From CAZGDV01 sp964524995 (lineage in GTDB: Bacteria > Chloroflexota > Dehalococcoidia > SZUA-161): a stretch of 64,000 nucleotides of DNA. The notes under the pieces are model-generated. The model did no database searches, had not been told where the DNA came from, and was given only the letters and a program-made list of their open reading frames with translations. Of this stretch, positions 59,036-64,000 are shown piece by piece; positions within the stretch are counted from its first letter, which is position 1; each line of letters opens with the position of its first letter. Location of the stretch: the NCBI GenBank assembly GCA_964524995.1, contig CAZGDV010000001.1, forward strand, positions 20,437 to 84,436. Direction: 5' to 3'. Made by a program: the position numbers and the translations under genes.

Positions 59036-59843
59036 GTAACCGGTATCTGTCGTCAAGCGCGGCGACCTTGCCCTCGTCCACCAGCTTGGAGAGGTGCGCG
59101 AGTATCTGCATCTCGGCCATGAAGAGCAGGCCGGGGTCCAGCTCCGGGTATATCTCGTCGACTATCTCCCGCACCGTCCGGCTGCCCGACCGCAGGCATT
59201 CGACAACCTGCTCCTCCCGCTCCTCTCTGTGCGCAATCAGCTCGTTGATCTTGCGCTTCGGCTCCCGCACCACGGGCCCGTGACCGGGGCAGATCAGGTC
59301 GATATCAAGGCCCAGCAGCTTCCTCAGCGAGCCGATGTAGTGCCCCATATCCCCGTCCGGCACCTCAATCACCGTGGTGCCGATCCCCAGCACGTGGTCG
59401 CCCGTGAACAGCACCCGCCTCTCCTTCACGTAGACGCATATATTGCCCTTGGTGTGCCCCGGCGTATAGATCATCCGAAGCGTCAGCCCGCCGAGGTCGA
59501 TCACCTCGCCGTTTTCGACCAGGTGGTCGGCCTCCAGGTCGTACATCCGGGCCCGCTCCACCGCCTGCGCGTGAAACACGACCTCGGCCCCTGTCGCCTC
59601 CCTGATATCACGGCAGCCGCCGATGTGGTCGGGGTGGGGATGAGTGATCACTATGTACCTGAGGTCGGCCGAGTCCAGGCCGTCGACATACTCTATGCTG
59701 GTCCTGGCCAGGCCGCCGTCGGCGTAGCCCGAGTCAATCAGCGCCGCCCTCTCACCGGAGACGAGGTACACGTTAGGGGCAAACAGGCCCATGATAGTGT
59801 ACTCCGGCGACGTTATCGCGTGCACGCCCGGCGCTATCTCCAC
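59025..59843 (-). CDS. MBL-fold metallo-hydrolase (glyoxalase II/lactonase-like)
   Basis: The 272-aa protein has the binuclear metal motif VITHPHPDHIGGCRD (HxHxDH), then MIYTPGHTKGNICVYVKERR with the third His, VLFTGDHVLGIG with the bridging Asp, and DLICPGHGPVVREPKRKI with the final His. A C-terminal winged-helix-like tail (SRTVREIVDEIYPELDPG) is typical of LACTB2-like enzymes, which hydrolyse thioesters, lactones or RNA ends. Cytoplasmic. It is downstream of the biotin carboxylase gene with a gap of 139 bp. Confidence 0.9.
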   Translation of the reverse strand: MEIAPGVHAITSPEYTIMGLFAPNVYLVSGERAALIDSGYADGGLARTSIEYVDGLDSADLRYIVITHPHPDHIGGCRDIREATGAEVVFHAQAVERARMYDLEADHLVENGEVIDLGGLTLRMIYTPGHTKGNICVYVKERRVLFTGDHVLGIGTTVIEVPDGDMGHYIGSLRKLLGLDIDLICPGHGPVVREPKRKINELIAHREEREEQVVECLRSGSRTVREIVDEIYPELDPGLLFMAEMQILAHLSKLVDEGKVAALDDRYRLLET

Positions 59844-59982
59844 ACAGCACCCCCAACCACAATCATGCCATCAGTGCAGGCAAAGGGCAAGCTGGACCTG
59901 CACAGCCAAAGCAACCGGCACAACAAGAACGGGCTCTGCGTTGGCAGAGCCCGTTTCCAGCATCTCGGCTGTTCGTCTCGAC

Positions 59983-61377
59983 TCAGGAGAACACGCCCTC
60001 CTTCTTCAGCCGGCGCAACTCCTTCGTGATTCCCTGGTCGTCGATGAAATGGGTGGTGTACTGCCCGCCACGGAACTCGTCGTTGTCCAGGGCCACCATG
60101 TGGAAGGGCAAGTTGTTCTTGATGCCCGATATGTGGTATTCCTTCACAGCCCTCAGCATGGTGGCAATGGCCTCGTCGCGGGTCCTGCCCCAGCTCAGGA
60201 GCTTGGCGATCATCGAATCATAGTGGAACGGGATCGCGTAGCCAGCGTAGACGCCACCGTCCACCCTGACCCCGAACCCTCCGGGCGGGTCGTAGGCCTC
60301 TATCTTGCCCGGCGCCGGAAGGAAGTTCATAAACGGGTCCTCGGCGTTGATCCTGCACTCCAGGCTCCAGCCGTTGAGTTTGATGTCCTCCTGCCCGTAG
60401 CCCAGGTCCTCGCCGGCGGCTATCCGTATCTGCTCCTTCACCAGGTTGATGCCCGTCAGAAGCTCGGTCAGCGGGTGCTCCACCTGAAGCCTGGTATTGC
60501 ACTCGTTGAAGTAGTACTCTTTCCGGTCCATGTCGTAGATGAACTCGACGGTCAACGCATTCACGTAGTTCAGCAGCTTGGCTATCTGCACCGCCGTGCC
60601 GCCCATCCGCTCCCTCAGGTCGGGGGTCATGATGGGAGAAGGGGCCTCCTCGATCAGCTTCTGATACCTGCGCTGCACCGAGCACTCTCTATCACTTATG
60701 TAAAGCGTATTGCCCTTCTTGTCCGCCAGAATCTGTATCTCGATGTGCTTGGCCCTCTCGACGTACCTCTCCAGATAGAAGGCGGGCACACCGAACGCCT
60801 CGCTGCCAAGTGACGTGGCGTATTTCATCGCCGCCTCGAGCTCTTCCTTGCTCTTGGCGACCTTGATACCGATTCCACCGCCCGCGCCGCTCGGCTTGAC
60901 TATGACCGGGTAGCCGATCCCGTCCGCGATCTCGAACGCCTTGGCCATGCCAGCCTCGTCTTCAATCGCACCGTCGGAACCGGGCGCTACGGGAATCCCG
61001 TTAACTTTGAGGAAATCGCGGGCCTTGTGCTTCGGCTTCGCAGCGTTCATCGACTTGCTCGGCGGGCCGATGAACTCGATACCGCTCGACTCGCATTGCT
61101 CAACGAACGTGGGGTTCTCCGCCAGGAAGCCGTAGCCGGGGTAAATCGCCTCCGCCCCCGACTGCTTCGCGGCGTCGAGTATCTTCTCCATGTTCAGATA
61201 GCTGTTCGCTGGCTCCGGGTCACCCAGCGGGAATGCCTCATCGGCATGCTTGACAAAAAGCGCCTCCGCGTCCGCATCGGAGTACACCGCCACCGACCCA
61301 ATCCCCATCTCACGGCACTCGCGGACAGCACGCAGGGCTATCTCGCCCCGATTGGCGATCAGGATCTTCTTGAACAT
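59983..61377 (-). CDS. Biotin carboxylase subunit (AccC-like)
   Basis: Biotin carboxylase uses ATP and bicarbonate to carboxylate protein-bound biotin. The 464-aa protein has the N-terminal FKKILIANRGEIALRAVREC, the Gly-rich ATP loop PSGAGGGIGIKVAKSKEEL, EIQILADKKGN, RDCSVQRR-like RECSVQRRYQK, and the ATP-grasp metal block NECNTRLQVEHPLTELLTGI, where the usual E-M-NTR is ECNTR. Length matches AccC rather than full pyruvate carboxylase. Its start lies 26 bp after the biotinyl carrier gene. No carboxyltransferase is nearby, so acetyl-, propionyl-CoA or pyruvate specificity is open. Confidence 0.92.
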   Translation of the reverse strand: MFKKILIANRGEIALRAVRECREMGIGSVAVYSDADAEALFVKHADEAFPLGDPEPANSYLNMEKILDAAKQSGAEAIYPGYGFLAENPTFVEQCESSGIEFIGPPSKSMNAAKPKHKARDFLKVNGIPVAPGSDGAIEDEAGMAKAFEIADGIGYPVIVKPSGAGGGIGIKVAKSKEELEAAMKYATSLGSEAFGVPAFYLERYVERAKHIEIQILADKKGNTLYISDRECSVQRRYQKLIEEAPSPIMTPDLRERMGGTAVQIAKLLNYVNALTVEFIYDMDRKEYYFNECNTRLQVEHPLTELLTGINLVKEQIRIAAGEDLGYGQEDIKLNGWSLECRINAEDPFMNFLPAPGKIEAYDPPGGFGVRVDGGVYAGYAIPFHYDSMIAKLLSWGRTRDEAIATMLRAVKEYHISGIKNNLPFHMVALDNDEFRGGQYTTHFIDDQGITKELRRLKKEGVFS

Positions 61378-61403
61378 CCGTACCTACCTCTCTTCCAGAG
61401 TGC

Positions 61404-61628
61404 CTAGTCTTCCTCTATCACAAAGAGGACATCCCCGGTCTCGACCGTCTGCCCCTCCGACACCTTCACCTCCACGACCTTGCCGTCTACCGGAGACAGA
61501 ATCGGGTTCTGCATCTTCATCGATTGCAGGCTGCACAGCTCCCCATCCTCCTCGACCGTGTCCCCCGCGCTGACGCTCACGCTCACGATCTTGCCAGGGA
61601 TCGGAGACTCTATGACTTCTTGGCCCAT
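61404..61628 (-). CDS. Biotinyl carrier domain protein (74 aa)
   Basis: This is a stand-alone biotin/lipoyl attachment domain: VIESPIPGKIVSVSVSAGDT, SLQSMKMQNPILSPVDGKVV with the biotin-accepting Lys in the SMKM motif, then VSEGQTVETGDVLFVIEED. Its carrier role is to shuttle CO2 between carboxylase and transferase. Start: ATG 61628 gives the normal domain start; the ATG-equivalent upstream at 61676 adds a basic segment without homology. It is the first gene of the operon with biotin carboxylase. Confidence 0.9.
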   Translation of the reverse strand: MGQEVIESPIPGKIVSVSVSAGDTVEEDGELCSLQSMKMQNPILSPVDGKVVEVKVSEGQTVETGDVLFVIEED

Positions 61629-61751
61629 CTTCGTTCGCTCTCCCTTTCTCAGTGTCCTTTGTGAAATACGCCCCATTCGTCAGGCAAGACCACCCGCCAA
61701 GCACACGAAAAGCCCCGCGTACCTAACCTGAAACGAACAAAGCGCCACCTC

Positions 61752-61781
61752 AGTTTAGCCCCCACTCGTTTCGAATGTCAA
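61752..61781 (-). promoter_or_regulatory. Promoter of the biotin carboxylase operon
   Basis: Minus strand TTGACA (61781-61776), 18-bp spacer, TAAACT (61757-61752). Initiation near 61745, leader about 117 nt. Confidence 0.5.
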
Positions 61782-61812
61782 CACGCACACGAACAACGGG
61801 GGAAACACCCTA

Positions 61813-61841
61813 TTGACACGCCATCGAGTGCTTGATAGACT
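61813..61841 (+). promoter_or_regulatory. Candidate promoter of the 62098/62232 gene pair
   Basis: TTGACA (61813-61818), 17-bp spacer, TAGACT (61836-61841). It would give a leader of about 250 nt. I looked for a cobalamin riboswitch in that leader and saw no B12-box-like sequence. Confidence 0.4.
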
Positions 61842-62097
61842 TTCCTACTCGGGTGTCTGACACGAATGCGCTATCCAGACGCCCTGCCCAATCCGGTACC
61901 ACTCTTTTCTTCGCTCTGCACCTCCAAGGCGCAGACCCGGCTCCGCGACAGGTTCGGGGAGTCTCCTCCTCAACTAACACGCGGCGAAGCTGGTTCCCTC
62001 CCGAGACTGCCAAGACCAGCAAGTCCCTTCACCAACCGGTCGCTGGCATCTTCAAGTGACTACCGGCCGCGATGAAGCAATCGTCGGAGGTGAAGCG

Positions 62098-62232
62098 ATG
62101 GCGAAGAAGCTCGTCCTGGTTAGCCCCGTCGAAGACGTCAAGTGGACCGTCTACTCCCTCCCTGTCATCAAGTGGGCGCCAGCCAGCCTGGGCCGTCTCG
62201 CTGCGTTGACGTCACCCGAGGGGAGGGAATGA
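62098..62232 (+). pseudogene. Truncated N-terminus of a B12-binding-type radical SAM protein (44 codons)
   Basis: ATG 62098, 7 nt after GGAGG, opens a 44-codon frame ending TGA at 62230-62232. Its start, AKKLVLVSPVED, matches the SKRLLLVNPVED start of the intact gene that follows, and a later SLGRLAALTSPEG matches the IGLAYVAALTPSDW region, so it is the first 41 or so residues of a third paralogue, cut off. The stop overlaps the ATG of the next gene (ATGATG), so translation may re-initiate there. It may be a remnant or a short translated leader. Confidence 0.65.
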
Positions 62233-63662
62233 TGAGCAAGAGACTTCTGCTGGTTAACCCCGTTGAGGATCGCAATCTGAATTTGTCGGCCTTGGCAAGT
62301 GTTCCACAGATAGGCTTGGCCTATGTGGCTGCTCTGACACCATCCGATTGGGATGTCGAGATCGTCGACGAGAACATCGAGTGTCTTGATTTCGATGATG
62401 CAGATCTGGTAGGCATAACGGCCTACACGTGCAATGTCCCCAGAGCCTATCAAGTATCTCAGCTATTCAGACGAAAGGGGATCAAGACCGTCATGGGCGG
62501 GGTACATGCCTCGATGATGCCCGATGAGGCCGCGGAATTCGTCGATTCCGTAGTGATCGGTGAGGCAGAGTCGATATGGCAAGACGTGCTGAACGACTTC
62601 GAGAACGGCCGACTGAGAAACCGCTATGTGGGCAGACGTACCTCTCTGGAAGGGCTGGTCAAACCTCGAAGGAACCTCTTTTCCAAGAAATATACGTTTG
62701 GCGCTCTGGTGCAGTCAGCAAGGGGCTGCCCCAACAATTGCGAGTTCTGTTCAGTCACGTCGTTCAACGGCGGAGCCTACAGACAGAGGCCTATAGAAGA
62801 AGTACTGGAAGAGATTGAGGAACTGGACAGCAAGAACATATTCTTCGCTGACGACAACATCCTGGGCCACGGTAGACAAGCGGAGGAGAGGGCAATCCGG
62901 CTGTTCCGCGGAATGATAGAGCGCAGCTTCAACAAGCGATGGATGTGTCAAGCAGGCATCGACTTCGCGACCAACCCGGATGTCTTGAAGAACGCCCACA
63001 AGGCCGGCTGTTTCGGCGTGCTCATTGGCTTCGAATCCATCGAGGAAGGTTCCTTGCAAGCGATGAACAAGCACAGGAATCTTAGGATGGGCGTCCGGAA
63101 ATACAAAGAAGTAATAGAAAGAATACACGGTCATGGCATCGGCGTACATGGAGCATTCATCTTCGGCAGCGATGCAGATACGAGGGACGTGTTCCCCAGG
63201 ACGACGGAATTCATCTTGAATGCAAAGGTCGACGGAACACAATTGACGGCCCTGACGCCGCTTCCGGGGACAAGGCTATTCAGCAGGCTGGCACAGGAAG
63301 GACGGTTGCTGCGCACCAACTACCCCGACGACTGGAAGTACTACGACTTCCTTGAGGTCACCTACAGGCCCAGACACATGACCCCGGACGAACTGAAGGA
63401 AGGCATTACCCAGATGTACAAAGACACCACATCCAGGCTGGCATGTACTATAAGGGCTCTCAATTCAGCCGTCCAGACCAGAGACCCGCTCAAGGGCATT
63501 ATCACTTATCTTGGCAACCGCAAGGCAGGTGAACTCTGGATGAAGAAATGCCAATACGCGAGCAACCCGCTGCCTTCCAGCGTTGGGGGATTGCAGCCCT
63601 CCGTCCCTGTCGCGAATGCCCGGCACAGCGAATTGGATGAAGACCTCGTGACAACAGGCTAG
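62232..63662 (+). CDS. B12-binding-type radical SAM protein, copy 2
   Basis: This 476-aa paralogue of the 47347 gene matches it along the whole length: MSKRLLLVNPVEDRNLNLSA, MGGVHASMMPDEAAEFVDS, the cluster motif GCPNNCEFCSVTSFNG, FFADDNILGHGRQAEERAIR, FIFGSDADTRDVFPRTTEF and the ending TYLGNRKAGELWMKK. It has about 30 extra residues at the C-terminus. Either ATG 62229 or 62232 could start it; 62232 has better spacing from GGGAGGG. Function probably parallels copy 1, unassigned. The converging gene ends at 63666, 3 bp beyond its stop. Confidence 0.88.
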   Translation: MSKRLLLVNPVEDRNLNLSALASVPQIGLAYVAALTPSDWDVEIVDENIECLDFDDADLVGITAYTCNVPRAYQVSQLFRRKGIKTVMGGVHASMMPDEAAEFVDSVVIGEAESIWQDVLNDFENGRLRNRYVGRRTSLEGLVKPRRNLFSKKYTFGALVQSARGCPNNCEFCSVTSFNGGAYRQRPIEEVLEEIEELDSKNIFFADDNILGHGRQAEERAIRLFRGMIERSFNKRWMCQAGIDFATNPDVLKNAHKAGCFGVLIGFESIEEGSLQAMNKHRNLRMGVRKYKEVIERIHGHGIGVHGAFIFGSDADTRDVFPRTTEFILNAKVDGTQLTALTPLPGTRLFSRLAQEGRLLRTNYPDDWKYYDFLEVTYRPRHMTPDELKEGITQMYKDTTSRLACTIRALNSAVQTRDPLKGIITYLGNRKAGELWMKKCQYASNPLPSSVGGLQPSVPVANARHSELDEDLVTTG

Positions 63663-63665
63663 GGG

Positions 63666-64000
63666 CTAGCCGATGCGGTGGAAGTCAGGCCGCGAGAACC
63701 TCTTCACAAGGTCCAGGCCGATCTCCTCCAGAATCTCGGCCAGCCTCTCGTCCGTGACGTCCTTGACAGGCAGGAAGTACCCGAGGAAGCACGGCGCCCT
63801 CAGTGTATTGGACTGCGCCCAGTAGTAGTAGCCAGCCTCGTTTGCCGACTCCCTCCCCAGCTCGTAGTAGTGGTCCAGCTTGGTGCCCTTGACCCTGAAA
63901 TCGGAGACCGCTGGTTCCCCCCTCGGGCCGAGATACTGGAGCCAAAGTCCCCGCAGTATGCGCGGCTTGCTCAACTCGTATACCCAGGGCCAGGTCCCGA
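63666..64000 (-). CDS. Unidentified protein, partial (5' end beyond window)
   Basis: The frame runs off the window edge: in-frame codons continue upstream of 63974 (reading TWPWVYEL), so the start lies beyond 64000 and the TTG at 63974 is probably internal. The visible 111 residues are soluble and aromatic-rich (DHYYELGRESANEAGYYYWA) and end RFSRPDFHRIG. No family recognised. Confidence 0.55.
   Translation of the reverse strand, partial: GTWPWVYELSKPRILRGLWLQYLGPRGEPAVSDFRVKGTKLDHYYELGRESANEAGYYYWAQSNTLRAPCFLGYFLPVKDVTDERLAEILEEIGLDLVKRFSRPDFHRIG

Noticed and set aside
58785..59039. 84-codon plus-strand frame
   Set aside because: It runs across the antisense of tRNA-Pro and tRNA-Arg, so it is not a gene.
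61842..62097. Cobalamin riboswitch before the B12-type radical SAM gene
   Set aside because: No B12-box-like sequence or matching fold elements seen.
1..64000. CRISPR arrays, transposases, integrases, phage genes, rRNA
   Set aside because: None seen on reading both strands; no regularly spaced repeats longer than the pairs listed.

Overview
The window looks like chromosomal DNA of an anaerobic, moderately GC-rich bacterium, most plausibly a Chloroflexota member near Dehalococcoidia. This is inferred from gene content, not a computed phylogeny: a 2-hydroxyacyl-CoA-dehydratase-activator-type protein (BadF/HgdC family), a glycyl radical enzyme, many radical SAM proteins, tandem DegV genes, and a housekeeping block of coaX-coaBC-polX-secA-prs. 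No rRNA, CRISPR array, transposase or prophage gene was recognised. Three tRNA genes are present: Met-CAT, Pro-TGG and Arg-CCG.

Layout. 0.1-7 kb: pilT (-), recF (+), and a very long BadF/HgdC-type ATPase fused to HgdB-like modules (-). 7-13.6 kb: accessory DNA with two small membrane-protein genes, a Nudix protein, an SMP-30-like protein, an exported protein with a PEP-CTERM-like tail, a membrane-anchored unknown, a HEPN/AbiU2-like protein and a mazEF pair. 13.8-25.3 kb: tRNA-Met, then a long minus-strand housekeeping run of two degV genes, plsY-like, P-loop kinase, prs, secA, polX, an unknown gene, coaX and coaBC. 25.6-34.8 kb: mostly plus-strand genes: a DUF3068 protein, a glycyl radical enzyme, two adjacent CFI-box-CTERM surface proteins, an alpha/beta hydrolase, a cyclophilin-like protein, an SMR transporter and a small conserved protein. 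34.8-41.1 kb (-): FGGY kinase, a D-2-hydroxyacid dehydrogenase-like protein, DUF362, SIR2, a radical SAM protein and a CutA1/cyclophilin-like fusion.

41.6-49.9 kb (+) is the most unusual metabolic locus. Type 2 IPP isomerase, a UbiA-family prenyltransferase, three radical SAM proteins (one with a B12-binding-type N-terminus), a TrpB-like PLP enzyme and a left-handed beta-helix transferase lie co-directionally with short gaps. 49.9-54.2 kb (-): an ABC-2 transporter, an NDP-forming acyl-CoA synthetase alpha-type protein and a nitroreductase. 54.5-58.6 kb (+): a lipoprotein, a DUF1848 protein, a compact promoter-to-terminator unit that may be an sRNA or small-peptide gene, and a three-gene hicA-hicB-secB-like toxin-antitoxin-chaperone operon under a perfect 26-bp palindrome. 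58.8-61.7 kb (-): tRNA-Pro and tRNA-Arg, an MBL-fold hydrolase, biotin carboxylase and its biotinyl carrier. 61.8-63.7 kb (+): a second copy of the B12-type radical SAM gene, preceded by a 44-codon truncated paralogue. The window ends inside an unidentified minus-strand gene.

The strongest candidates for new biology are the hicAB-secB operon, the CutA1/cyclophilin-like fusion (with a stand-alone paralogue of its C-terminal domain 6 kb away), the prenyl/radical-SAM cluster, and the glycyl radical enzyme that has an unusual active-site motif and no activase in the window. Promoter and terminator calls were read by eye from consensus matches and spacing; none was computed.
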